DNA of 22,753 nt from JBECKS01 sp040235395. Lineage in GTDB: Bacteria > Pseudomonadota > Gammaproteobacteria > Pseudomonadales > JBECKS01. Positions within the stretch are counted from its first letter, which is position 1; each line of letters opens with the position of its first letter. Under the pieces are notes generated by a model. The model was not told the origin of the DNA, ran no database searches, and saw nothing but the letters and a program-made list of their open reading frames with translations. A program made the translations under genes and the position numbers. The stretch spans positions 1 through 22,753 of the forward strand of contig JBECKS010000176.1 of the NCBI GenBank assembly GCA_040235395.1. The letters run 5' to 3'. Shown here one piece after another: positions 1 through 8,097 of the stretch.

Positions 1-28
1 ATAAGTGAGTTTTTCAAAGAAAAAAGAC

Positions 29-1462
29 TTAAAAGCTAGGACTGTTTTTAACTTGTTTGTTAGCAGAGGAACTGTTCTGGCTAAAGCTAACTTTGGTCAT
101 TCCCTGTTCTCTAGTCGTGAATACCAATGCAGCGTAGTAGAGCTTGATATGTTTAACGTACTCTAGAGACTGCATGGCACCAGGTGCGTAACCGTAGGTG
201 CTTTTCTTGTACCAGCGTTTATGTTGGAGTTTGGGTATGTATTTCTTGATGACATACCAGTCATTAGGATTTTCACCTGCTTCCCTTGCAAAACGTCTGG
301 CGTCTAAGAGGTGCCCCCATCCCATGTTATAGGCAGCCAGTGCTTGCCAGTTTCTTTCTTCTTCAGAAATATTTTCAGGGAAACGATCCAGTAATTTCCT
401 GAAATACTCAGCACCACCAAAAATACTTTGAACGGGGTCAAGCCTGTCTTCTACGCCAAGTTCATTAGCAGTCAGTTTGGTTAGCATCATCATGCCTTTG
501 ACACCCGTTGGTGAAATGGCTTTGGAATTCCATTGAGACTCCTGATAACTGATGGCAGCCAGAAGACGCCAATCAAGACCAAACTGTTGAGCGGCAACCT
601 TAAAGGTCTGCTCATATTGAGGGAGTCGATTCTTGACATGGGAAAGGAAGATCTTGGAGCCTGCATAATTGAGCTTGTTCAAGTGCTCAAAGTGCTTGGC
701 GGTGAGTAAATCCAGTGTGCCGTCATCGTTACTCTGTTTGAGAAAATCTTCAGCTAGCAGGTAAAGACTATCATCATCGTTATTAGAGAATACCCAACTG
801 ACCTTGTCGCTACCGCCAATATCGAAAGCGGTTGAAAGGCTCGGGAATACATTCTTGAAGGTACTCCAGTCGGTTGAATCCACGATGGTATATTTGGCAA
901 CGTCTTCATCTACCAATCTCAGCATATCAAGTGCATCGAGATCATTTCTTTCCAGCCATACAAAACGGGGTAGACCAGAAATGGATTTCAGGAAGGTGCG
1001 ACCAGGCTGGCTCGACAGGGTCATGATTTCGTTGTCATTGATGTCGACAAAGGAGTTTGGCTTGCCATTGGCTTTCTTGTAAATCAAACGCTGTGACACA
1101 TCCTGATAGCCACTGCTGTAGATGAAATCTGAGGATTCTCTTGTTCTCGGTCTCAAGCCAGCGGCAGCAAAATCCACTTTCTCGTCATAAACGGCTTGAT
1201 ATACCGATTCAATATCGTCAAAGGCCTTAACCTGAATGGTTAAACCAAGCGAAGCAGCAAATAGTCTTGCCAATTCGTATTCAAAACCTGTGTGACCGAA
1301 GCGGTCTTCAAAGTAAGTGCCAGGTCCATTGATGGTTGCAATGGTAATGAAGCCAGATTCACGTGCTTTTTGGAGAGAGCTTAGTTGTGGCTGAATTTGA
1401 GGGAGACAACCAAGAGCAATGAGAACTGTAATGGCAAGTGTAAGGTGTCTTGAGCGCTTCAA
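29..1462 (-). CDS. mltF: Membrane-bound lytic murein transglycosylase F
   Basis: Predicted to cleave the MurNAc-GlcNAc bond of peptidoglycan non-hydrolytically, forming 1,6-anhydromuropeptides, at the periplasmic face of the envelope. The 477-residue product has an N-terminal hydrophobic signal (residues 8-19), a solute-binding-protein family 3 domain (about 35-265) and a lysozyme-like SLT domain (about 285-450). The SLT domain carries the catalytic Glu308 in SYQES, followed by SPTGVKGMMML and AAYNMGWGH, which are typical of the family. The order SBP then SLT and the length fit MltF. Cys19 after IALG is only a poor lipobox, so lipidation is uncertain. The start is TTG at 1462, preceded on the minus strand by GAAAGG seven bases upstream. 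The gene is divergent from purL, as in E. coli, which supports orthology. Confidence 0.95.
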   Translation of the reverse strand: MKRSRHLTLAITVLIALGCLPQIQPQLSSLQKARESGFITIATINGPGTYFEDRFGHTGFEYELARLFAASLGLTIQVKAFDDIESVYQAVYDEKVDFAAAGLRPRTRESSDFIYSSGYQDVSQRLIYKKANGKPNSFVDINDNEIMTLSSQPGRTFLKSISGLPRFVWLERNDLDALDMLRLVDEDVAKYTIVDSTDWSTFKNVFPSLSTAFDIGGSDKVSWVFSNNDDDSLYLLAEDFLKQSNDDGTLDLLTAKHFEHLNKLNYAGSKIFLSHVKNRLPQYEQTFKVAAQQFGLDWRLLAAISYQESQWNSKAISPTGVKGMMMLTKLTANELGVEDRLDPVQSIFGGAEYFRKLLDRFPENISEEERNWQALAAYNMGWGHLLDARRFAREAGENPNDWYVIKKYIPKLQHKRWYKKSTYGYAPGAMQSLEYVKHIKLYYAALVFTTREQGMTKVSFSQNSSSANKQVKNSPSF

Positions 1463-1523
1463 ACTAATACCTTTCTATGTATTCTTTAGACTAAAAGAAA
1501 TGCATGTCAGTTATAGTCATCAA

Positions 1524-1566
1524 GTTGCCTTGCCTGGCAACCGCTTCATTGTCGGGTACTTGACAA
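1524..1566 (-). promoter_or_regulatory. Two adjacent small inverted repeats upstream of mltF
   Basis: GTTGCC (1524-1529) pairs with GGCAAC (1536-1541) across a 6-base loop, and TTGTC (1549-1553) pairs with GACAA (1562-1566) across an 8-base loop. They lie between the small ORF and mltF, both on minus. No T-run follows on either side, so they are not convincing terminators. They could be structures in the mltF leader or protein-binding sites. Their presence is seen; any role is a guess. Confidence 0.3.
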
Positions 1567-1590
1567 ACTCCCAACTAACGATGGCGTAGA

Positions 1591-1806
1591 TTATACGTGA
1601 GAGAGGGCGTTATTGTCCATTTCGAAGGAGATTGTCACGCCTTTAGACAATGTGATTTCGACCTTATTGCAGGCATCGAAATGCGATGGAAGTGGGTGCT
1701 GACATGCAAAAATTTTTTTCTGTTTTCTCTTGGGATTTGTTTTTTTAATTCGCGCTTTTAGTTCCTCTTTCTGGGTGAGAGGAGAAGCTTGAGAGTTATT
1801 TTCCAT
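1591..1806 (-). CDS. Possible small lysine-rich protein of unknown function
   Basis: A 71-codon reading frame opening with ATG. I do not recognise the product. The N-terminal half is polar and very basic (a KRKQKK cluster near residue 27), and the C-terminal half, around KVEITLSKGVTISFEMD, looks like a short beta-strand segment. Two Cys residues lie in the middle. There is no signal peptide or membrane segment. No Shine-Dalgarno sequence is visible upstream: the bases before the ATG are AT-rich. It sits in the purL-mltF divergent gap with the same orientation as mltF, 128 bases before the mltF start. The protein-like C-terminal half argues for a real gene; the missing ribosome site argues against. 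If it is not a gene, this stretch is simply the divergent promoter region. Confidence 0.33.
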   Translation of the reverse strand: MENNSQASPLTQKEELKARIKKTNPKRKQKKIFACQHPLPSHFDACNKVEITLSKGVTISFEMDNNALSHV

Positions 1807-1818
1807 TAAAAAATCAAG

Positions 1819-1871
1819 TATGATTAGCGCGCATTCGGTAATCTGCCGAAGCCCTCCTGAAAATACCGAAT
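1819..1871 (+). promoter_or_regulatory. Candidate purL -10 box and leader with two alternative hairpins
   Basis: TATGAT at 1819-1824 is a plausible -10 box, though no good -35 precedes it. Transcription from it would begin near 1831. Immediately downstream, ATTCGGTA (1833-1840) can pair perfectly over 8 bp with TACCGAAT (1864-1871), or its TTCGG part can pair with the nearer CCGAA (1846-1850). The two pairings exclude each other. No canonical PurR operator (ACGCAAACGTTTGCGT-like) was found. The inverted repeats are seen; the promoter and any switching role are inference. Confidence 0.3.
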
Positions 1872-1912
1872 CTCAATAGAAAGCAAACTGCATAACTTAG
1901 GAAACCCTTAGA

Positions 1913-4900
1913 ATGCTTGAAATATTAGGTCGTTCCTGTCTTTCTCCATTCCATGTTGAAAAGTTACTTCAACAGCTCAAGCAGCAAACAAATAAAATTC
2001 GCACCATACAAGGGCGTTTTCTGCATTTGGTTCATGCTGAAAGTGAACTCAGTGATGATGAACTGGCAAAGCTAGGCAGTCTTCTGACCTACGGTCCTGA
2101 AGAAAGTGAAACATCATCAGACGATGAAAATGCACTGAAAATATATATCTTGCCGCGTTTAGGCACTATTTCACCCTGGTCCAGCAAGGCAACCGATATT
2201 GTTCACAATTGTGGTTTGTTGAATGTTAAACGTGTTGAGCGTGGCCAAGTGATTTACCTTGGGTTGAGCGAATCGCTCTCTGAAGGAGAACTTGAATTTG
2301 TAAAAGCGAATTTACATGACCGGATGACGGAAACGGTTGTTCTTAACGATTTGAAGTCAGTTAATCCTTTTGAGGAATATTCTCCTAAACAGCTCACATT
2401 AATTGATGTAATGAAAGAAGGTAAACAGGCTTTGGTAGATGCTGATTCATCACTTGGACTAGCCTTAGCTGACGATGAAATTGATTACCTTTATGAGAGT
2501 TTTTGCGAATTAAAAAGAAATCCCAGTGATGTAGAGCTAATGATGTTTGCACAAGCAAACTCGGAACATTGCCGTCACAAGATATTCAATGCTGACTGGT
2601 TGATTGATAGCAAAGCTGAAGCGCTTAGTTTGTTCAAGATGATCAAGAACACGCACAGTAAATCACCAGAGGGTGTCTTGAGTGCGTATTCAGACAATGC
2701 GTCAGTGATACAGGGTGCAAAGGTTAAACGCTTTTTTCCTGAGGCTGATACAGCAAGTTATTCAGCTCACGAGGAGCCTGCTCACATACTCATGAAAGTA
2801 GAAACCCATAATCATCCTACAGCTATTTCACCTTTTCCGGGTGCGGCGACAGGTTCTGGTGGTGAAATCAGGGATGAGGGTGCAGTTGGGAGAGGTTCAA
2901 AGCCCAAGGTCGGCTTGTGTGGCTTTAGTGTTTCTAATTTACGGATAGAAGGTTTTGAGCAAGCTTGGGAACCGGCATTTGGAAAACCAGATCGCATTGT
3001 TTCAGCACTGGATATCATGATTGAAGGGCCGATCGGTGCAGCTGCATTCAATAATGAGTTTGGTCGTCCTAATATTTCAGGTTATTTCCGTACTTTTGAA
3101 CAAACGGTAGAAGGTGATCCTGGTGGTTTAAGCAGGGCTTACCACAAGCCCATCATGATTGCTGGCGGTTTGGGTAATATCAAGGAAGAGCATATTGAAC
3201 AGTTGCCCTTTGATGGTGTAGCCAAATTGGTCGTGATTGGTGGTCCGGCGATGCTGATTGGTTTGGGTGGTGGAGCTGCATCTTCCATGGCAAGTGGCAG
3301 CAGTTCTGCAGATCTCGATTTTGCGTCTGTACAACGCGGTAACCCTGAAATCCAACGTAGAGCTCAGGAAGTTATAGATCGTTGCTGGCAGTTAGGTGAT
3401 AGCAATCCCATCATTTTTATTCATGACGTTGGTGCTGGAGGTCTTTCCAATGCCTTCCCTGAACTAGCAAAAGATATTGAACGTGGTGCTGTGTTTGAAC
3501 TCAGGGAAGTGCCGAATGATGAGCCTGGCATGTCACCTTTGGAGATATGGTGTAATGAAGCGCAGGAACGTTACGTATTAGCGGTGAAAGAAAAGGATTT
3601 ACCATTGTTCCAGTCACTTTGTGAGCGAGAGCGCTGTCCTTTTGCGGTAGTTGGTCACACCATTGATGAACGTCATTTGCAGGTGAACGACAAGGTATTC
3701 GAAAACTCGCCAGTAGATTTACCTATGTCGGTGTTGTTTGGGAAACCTCCAAAGATGACGCGATCTTTTTCTCGACAGCAAACAAAACGTGTTCCTTTAA
3801 ACCTGGAAAACATAACGCTTGATGAAGCGATTAAGCGAGTTCTGACCTTGCCGACGGTAGCGAGTAAGAATTTTCTTATCACTATTGGTGATCGAAGTGT
3901 GACGGGGCAGGTGTGTCGTGATCAATTGGTAGGTCCTTGGCAGATGCCAGTTTCCGATGTTGCTGTAAGTTGCAGTGATTACGATGGTTACTTTGGTGAA
4001 GCTATGGCTATGGGGGAAAGAACACCTGCCGCTTTGATTGATGCTGCTGCTTCCGCGCGTATGGCTGTTGCTGAATCCATTACCAATATCGCTGCCGCGT
4101 CAATTGAGAAACTTTCTGATATCAAGTTGTCTGCAAACTGGATGGCCGCTGCTGGTTATCAGGTTCAAGGGCAATGCAGTGAGGATCAGGCGCTGTTTGA
4201 TGCTGTGAGGGCTGTGGGCATGGAGCTTTGCCCTGAGTTGGATATCTGTATTCCAGTGGGTAAGGATTCCATGTCCATGAAAACCATTTGGAAAAATGAG
4301 CAAGGTGAAGATAAAAGTGTGGTCGCACCGATGTCATTGATCGTCTCTGCCTTTGCGCCAGTGCAAGACGTCAGGAAGACTGTTACACCAGAACTTAGAA
4401 AAGACTTAGAAACCGACGTGTTACTACTGGATTTAAGCCGAGGGAAAAATCGACTGGGTGCATCGGCATTAGCTCAGGTTTTTGGTCAATTGGGTTCTGA
4501 AACGCCTGACCTTGATGATGCAGAAGATTTAAAAGCAATGTTTGCAGTGATTCAGGGTTTGATTCGAGATGAGATTTTGCTTGCTTATCATGATCGTTCT
4601 GACGGTGGCTTACTTATAAGCTTGCTTGAAATGGCTTTTGCTGGTCGCTGTGGCTTAAATATCCAGTTGGAATCCTTGTTAGAAGATTTGACTTCCGTAC
4701 AGGAATTATTAGCGCTGTTGTTTAATGAAGAACTGGGAGCGTGTTTACAGGTTTCAAAAGAACATACAGAAGAAGTATTGAGTCAATTCAGCGCAGCAGG
4801 TTTGGAAGAATGCATCTCCGTCATTGCTCAGGTATATGATTCGCAGCAAATCGATATCCATTGCGGAGAAGAAAAACTTTTTCAGTCATCACTGCTTACT

Positions 4901-5851
4901 CTTCTAGAAATCTGGTGGGAAGGCAGTTATCGCATTCAGTCATTGAGGGATAATCCGGAATGCGCGCGTCAGGAAAAACAATCAGTCCTTAATGAAAAAA
5001 ACACAGGACTTTTTTCAAAGTTAAGTTTTGATGTTGCTGAAAATCCTGCCTTAAATTTCCTGAGTAAAAAATTGAATGAAAGACCGAGGGTAGCCATTCT
5101 CAGAGAGCAAGGTGTTAATGGTCATGTGGAAATGGCGGCTGCTTTTGACAGGGCGGGTTTCTGTTCAGTTGATGTCCATATGAGTGATTTGTTATCTGGT
5201 CGACAATCACTAGAAAATTTTACGGGTCTGGTTGCTTGCGGAGGTTTTTCTTATGGAGATGTCTTGGGTGCTGGCGAAGGCTGGGCCAAGACCATTCTTT
5301 TTAATGAAAAGTTGCGTGAACAATTCAAGACTTTCTTTGAGCGCAAGGACACTTTTGGTTTGGGTGTGTGTAATGGTTGCCAGATGATGTCGGCTCTTAA
5401 GTCATTAATACCCGGCGCACAGGATTGGCCTCGTTTTGTTCGCAATCAGTCAGAACAGTTTGAGGCGCGTGTTGCCATGCTGTCATTAAATGAATCACCT
5501 TCCATTTTCTTCAAGGGTATGGAGGGCAGCCAGATTGCTGTCGCGGTGGCTCATGGGGAAGGGCGTGCAGAAATGCCTGTTGGAAATTTGGAGAAATTAA
5601 AAGCTGCTGGATTGTTGTCAGGGCAGTTTGTGGATTATTCAGGCCATACTACAAATATGTACCCAGCAAATCCTAATGGTTCGCCAGAGGGAGCAACGGC
5701 CTTCTGTAATGAGGATGGGCGTTTTACTATTCTAATGCCTCATCCTGAGCGTGTATTCAGAACAGTTCAGCATTCATGGCATCCAGATGAGTGGGGAGAG
5801 GACTCACCCTGGATTCGCATGTTCCAGAATGCCAGAGCCTGGGTTGGATAA
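1913..5851 (+). CDS. purL: Phosphoribosylformylglycinamidine synthase, single-chain
   Basis: Catalyses the fourth step of de novo purine synthesis in the cytoplasm: FGAR + glutamine + ATP to FGAM. The 1312 residues match the large single-chain proteobacterial/eukaryotic type rather than the split PurS/PurQ/PurL form. The N-terminus resembles E. coli PurL. The linker motif QANSEHCRHKIFNADW and the ATP/substrate loop HNHPTAISPFPGAATGSGGE (about residue 300) are intact, followed by the duplicated AIRS-like synthase modules. The C-terminal class I glutamine amidotransferase domain has the catalytic Cys1153 in GVCNGCQM and the His1277/Glu1279 pair in MPHPERVF. The ATG at 1913 has a somewhat distant AGGA (1899-1902) upstream. 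A gap of 20 bases separates it from the next gene, so the two are probably co-transcribed. Confidence 0.98.
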   Translation: MLEILGRSCLSPFHVEKLLQQLKQQTNKIRTIQGRFLHLVHAESELSDDELAKLGSLLTYGPEESETSSDDENALKIYILPRLGTISPWSSKATDIVHNCGLLNVKRVERGQVIYLGLSESLSEGELEFVKANLHDRMTETVVLNDLKSVNPFEEYSPKQLTLIDVMKEGKQALVDADSSLGLALADDEIDYLYESFCELKRNPSDVELMMFAQANSEHCRHKIFNADWLIDSKAEALSLFKMIKNTHSKSPEGVLSAYSDNASVIQGAKVKRFFPEADTASYSAHEEPAHILMKVETHNHPTAISPFPGAATGSGGEIRDEGAVGRGSKPKVGLCGFSVSNLRIEGFEQAWEPAFGKPDRIVSALDIMIEGPIGAAAFNNEFGRPNISGYFRTFEQTVEGDPGGLSRAYHKPIMIAGGLGNIKEEHIEQLPFDGVAKLVVIGGPAMLIGLGGGAASSMASGSSSADLDFASVQRGNPEIQRRAQEVIDRCWQLGDSNPIIFIHDVGAGGLSNAFPELAKDIERGAVFELREVPNDEPGMSPLEIWCNEAQERYVLAVKEKDLPLFQSLCERERCPFAVVGHTIDERHLQVNDKVFENSPVDLPMSVLFGKPPKMTRSFSRQQTKRVPLNLENITLDEAIKRVLTLPTVASKNFLITIGDRSVTGQVCRDQLVGPWQMPVSDVAVSCSDYDGYFGEAMAMGERTPAALIDAAASARMAVAESITNIAAASIEKLSDIKLSANWMAAAGYQVQGQCSEDQALFDAVRAVGMELCPELDICIPVGKDSMSMKTIWKNEQGEDKSVVAPMSLIVSAFAPVQDVRKTVTPELRKDLETDVLLLDLSRGKNRLGASALAQVFGQLGSETPDLDDAEDLKAMFAVIQGLIRDEILLAYHDRSDGGLLISLLEMAFAGRCGLNIQLESLLEDLTSVQELLALLFNEELGACLQVSKEHTEEVLSQFSAAGLEECISVIAQVYDSQQIDIHCGEEKLFQSSLLTLLEIWWEGSYRIQSLRDNPECARQEKQSVLNEKNTGLFSKLSFDVAENPALNFLSKKLNERPRVAILREQGVNGHVEMAAAFDRAGFCSVDVHMSDLLSGRQSLENFTGLVACGGFSYGDVLGAGEGWAKTILFNEKLREQFKTFFERKDTFGLGVCNGCQMMSALKSLIPGAQDWPRFVRNQSEQFEARVAMLSLNESPSIFFKGMEGSQIAVAVAHGEGRAEMPVGNLEKLKAAGLLSGQFVDYSGHTTNMYPANPNGSPEGATAFCNEDGRFTILMPHPERVFRTVQHSWHPDEWGEDSPWIRMFQNARAWVG

Positions 5852-5871
5852 GTCGCAAGCAAGGATTTGTT

Positions 5872-6186
5872 ATGAGTACTTTGAAACTTTGCTTCTATGT
5901 TCCTGAAAGTCATCTTGAAGAGGTAAAAGCGGCAGTGTTTCAAGCAGGGGCTGGCAAAATTGAAACCTATGACCAGTGCTGCTGGCAAGTAAAAGGTCAG
6001 GGGCAGTTTAGACCTTTGGAAGGCAGCAATGCTTTCCTCGGTGAAGTGAATCAGGTAGAAGTGGTGGATGAGTTTCGCGTCGAGATGCTTTTAGATGAGA
6101 ATCTGAAAACTCAGGTCACTAAAGCATTAAAGGCAGCGCATCCCTATGAAGTACCAGCTTATGATTTTGTGAAGATAGAACTTTAA
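5872..6186 (+). CDS. YqfO/Nif3-like small protein
   Basis: A 104-residue soluble protein resembling the stand-alone version of the insert domain found in YqfO/Nif3 (NGG1p-interacting factor 3-like) proteins, which has a PII/CutA-like ferredoxin fold. Visible family features are LCFYVPESHLEEVKAAVF at the start, CCWQ followed by GQGQFRPLEGSN (residues 36-53), GEVNQVE, and AAHPYEVPAYD near the C-terminus. The biochemical role of this family is not established; metal or small-ligand binding is often suggested. The start chosen is ATG 5872, with AGGA at 5862-5865 at good spacing. An in-frame ATG at 5791 lies inside purL and would only add residues unlike the family. It is probably read on the purL transcript. 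Confidence 0.85.
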   Translation: MSTLKLCFYVPESHLEEVKAAVFQAGAGKIETYDQCCWQVKGQGQFRPLEGSNAFLGEVNQVEVVDEFRVEMLLDENLKTQVTKALKAAHPYEVPAYDFVKIEL

Positions 6187-6224
6187 AAATTTAACATACA
6201 AAACGAACAATAAACCTTATTAAT

Positions 6225-6737
6225 ATGCCTGCAATAGACGAGAAAATTCCTTTAACAATCTGTGTGCTCACTGTTAGTGATACTCGAACCGAAGATAATG
6301 ATACCTCGGGTGATATTCTTGTTTCTCGTTTACAGGAAGCAGGGCATGTTTTTTATGAAAGAAAGATCGTTAAGGATGATGTCTATCAGATTCGGTCTTG
6401 CTTATCCGAATGGATTGCAAATAGCGAGGTGAATGTTGTCTTGGTTACTGGTGGTACGGGTTTTTCTGGTCGAGATAGCACTCCCGAAGCTGTTGAAGTA
6501 CTTTTTGATAAACGTGTAGAAGGTTTTGGGGAATTGTTCAGGCAGATTTCCTATGAGGAAATTGGAAGCTCAACCATACAGTCGCGTGCGCTCGCTGGTC
6601 TGGCAAACAAGACACTTATTTTCTGTATGCCTGGCTCAAATAATGCCTGTGAAACTGCATGGAATAAAATCATAAGGGAACAGCTCGACAGTACATTCAG
6701 ACCATGTAATTTTGTCGGCCATCTATTAGGAAAATGA
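6225..6737 (+). CDS. moaB: Molybdenum cofactor biosynthesis protein MoaB/MogA family
   Basis: Member of the MogA/MoaB family, which binds molybdopterin; in MogA-type members the reaction is adenylylation of molybdopterin before metal insertion. The product is 170 residues, normal for the family. Key features are the N-terminal TVSDTR (16-21), the TGGTGFSGRDSTPEA loop (75-89) that binds the pterin phosphate, and MPGSNNACETAW (135-146). No strong Shine-Dalgarno precedes the ATG at 6225. The stop overlaps the moeA start (ATGA), so the pair is translationally coupled and acts in the final steps of molybdenum cofactor synthesis. MoaB versus MogA cannot be settled by eye, and E. coli MoaB itself is dispensable. 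Confidence 0.9.
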   Translation: MPAIDEKIPLTICVLTVSDTRTEDNDTSGDILVSRLQEAGHVFYERKIVKDDVYQIRSCLSEWIANSEVNVVLVTGGTGFSGRDSTPEAVEVLFDKRVEGFGELFRQISYEEIGSSTIQSRALAGLANKTLIFCMPGSNNACETAWNKIIREQLDSTFRPCNFVGHLLGK

Positions 6738-7969
6738 AAGCTTCATTAATTCCAGTTGATGAAGCCAGGGAAGCTATTCTTTCCAGAATTGAAGCGCCAA
6801 ATAAGAGTGCTAAATATTCTCTCATTGATTCCTTGAACAAAGTGTTAGCTGAAGATGTTTATTCAAACACTGATATTCCGCCTGCTGATAATAGTGCTAT
6901 GGATGGAATTGTTATTAATTTTTCCGATTTTCATAAACTTGATTCAAGAATATTTGAAATTTCAAGTGTTATTCAGGCTGGTGATGTGCCCGAAAATTTA
7001 CCCGTATCCTGTGCATCAAGAATTTATACAGGGGCAGTGTTGCCAGAAAATGCTGACACGGTGATTCCTGTTGAAGATTGTCGTTTTTTCTTTGATGAAT
7101 CGTCTGGTCAGGAATGTGTAGAGATTCTTGTTAAGCCTGTTGAGGGTAATCACGTCAGGCCAAGAGGGCAGGATATAAAATCGGGACAAAAAGTTTTTTC
7201 AAGGGGAAATCGGCTTAAGCCACAGGATATAGGCTTACTTGCATCTCTGGGTTTAGGTGAGGTTTTATGTCAAAAACCCTTAAAAGTTGGTCTTGTAAGT
7301 ACTGGTAATGAATTGCTAAGGCCGGGAGAAGAAAACAAGGCGGGCAAGATTTTTAATTCAAACCAATTCATGCTTTCAGCGCTATTACACGAACTTGGTT
7401 TTGAAGTGCTTATGTTTGACGTGCTTGCTGATGATCTCAAACAAACGCAATCGGTATTGTTGGATATTGCTAAACAATGTGACTGCATTATCAGTACGGG
7501 GGGAGTATCGGTTGGGGGTGCGGATTTCGTAAAACAGGCTTTGGAAACAGTTGGCGAATTAGCTATTTGGCGCTTGGCAATAAAGCCTGGAAAACCCTTT
7601 GTTTTTGGGAGGATTGAAGGAAAACCTTTTTTCGGTCTGCCGGGAAATCCAGTGGCAGTTTTCGTGACATTTTCTTTTCTGGTTAAGCCAGCTTTATTCA
7701 AGATGCTAGGAGTTGCTGAGTCTAAACAGATGGAATTCCTTTTACCCGCAGACTTTTCCGTAAAGGCCAACAAGACGAGGCAGGAATATTTGCGAGTTTC
7801 CCTTGAAGGAAGCGGAGAGAACCAGAAACTGAGACTGTTTGAAAACCAGAGTTCAGGCGTCTTAAGCTCATTAAGCTACAGTGATGGATTAGCCATTGTT
7901 CCAATTGGTGTTGAAGTAAAAAATGGCGATAAGTTGCGTTTTATTCCCTATCCCGTCCTGAATAATTAA
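6734..7969 (+). CDS. moeA: Molybdopterin molybdenumtransferase MoeA
   Basis: Inserts molybdate into adenylylated molybdopterin to give the molybdenum cofactor. The 411-residue length is typical. Visible motifs are PADNSAMDG (50-58), YTGAVLPENADTVIPVED (98-115), VRPRGQDIKSGQ, VSTGNEL (188-194), the MoaB-like core STGGVSVGGADFVK (254-267) and LPGNPVAVF (302-310), followed by the C-terminal beta-barrel domain. The ATG overlaps the moaB stop by four bases and has AGGA (6728-6731) inside the end of moaB. No molybdenum-cofactor precursor genes (moaA, moaC, moaD, moaE) are in the window. No clear terminator follows. Confidence 0.96.
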   Translation: MKASLIPVDEAREAILSRIEAPNKSAKYSLIDSLNKVLAEDVYSNTDIPPADNSAMDGIVINFSDFHKLDSRIFEISSVIQAGDVPENLPVSCASRIYTGAVLPENADTVIPVEDCRFFFDESSGQECVEILVKPVEGNHVRPRGQDIKSGQKVFSRGNRLKPQDIGLLASLGLGEVLCQKPLKVGLVSTGNELLRPGEENKAGKIFNSNQFMLSALLHELGFEVLMFDVLADDLKQTQSVLLDIAKQCDCIISTGGVSVGGADFVKQALETVGELAIWRLAIKPGKPFVFGRIEGKPFFGLPGNPVAVFVTFSFLVKPALFKMLGVAESKQMEFLLPADFSVKANKTRQEYLRVSLEGSGENQKLRLFENQSSGVLSSLSYSDGLAIVPIGVEVKNGDKLRFIPYPVLNN

Positions 7970-8000
7970 CCTTATCTTTACCTATTCTCGAGCACGTTGA

Positions 8001-8067
8001 TTTACCTTCATTAATGTTCATGGTTTAATTTATCCCCTTCTGTCGTGAGTCAGGGAAAATCACTCAC
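8001..8067 (+). promoter_or_regulatory. Candidate promoter and leader hairpin before the TPR-barrel gene
   Basis: TTTACC (8001-8006) and TTTAAT (8024-8029), 17 bases apart, form a moderate sigma-70-like match in the 128-base gap after moeA. Downstream, GTGAGT (8045-8050) and ACTCAC (8062-8067) form a perfect 6-bp inverted repeat with an 11-base loop, ending about 30 bases before the chosen start codon. It could be an operator or leader structure. It lacks the T-run of a terminator. Confidence 0.3.
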
Positions 8068-8097
8068 TTTCTGTTAAAAAACCTTATGGGAATGGCA

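Noticed and set aside
804..1082. 92-codon plus-strand frame opposite mltF
   Set aside because: It lies wholly inside a well-supported gene on the other strand and has no recognisable domain.
1807..1912. PurR operator upstream of purL
   Set aside because: No sequence close to ACGCAAACGTTTGCGT is present; only the unrelated inverted repeats were found.
5791..5871. In-frame ATG upstream of the YqfO-like gene, inside purL
   Set aside because: The extra 27 codons overlap purL in another frame, do not look like the family N-terminus, and ATG 5872 has a good ribosome site.
7270..7773. 167-codon minus-strand frame opposite moeA
   Set aside because: MoeA motifs on the plus strand are intact throughout, and the antisense product has no recognisable features.
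8045..8067. Terminator for moeA
   Set aside because: GTGAGT/ACTCAC is only a 6-bp stem with an 11-base loop and no proper T-run, so it is listed as a leader hairpin instead.
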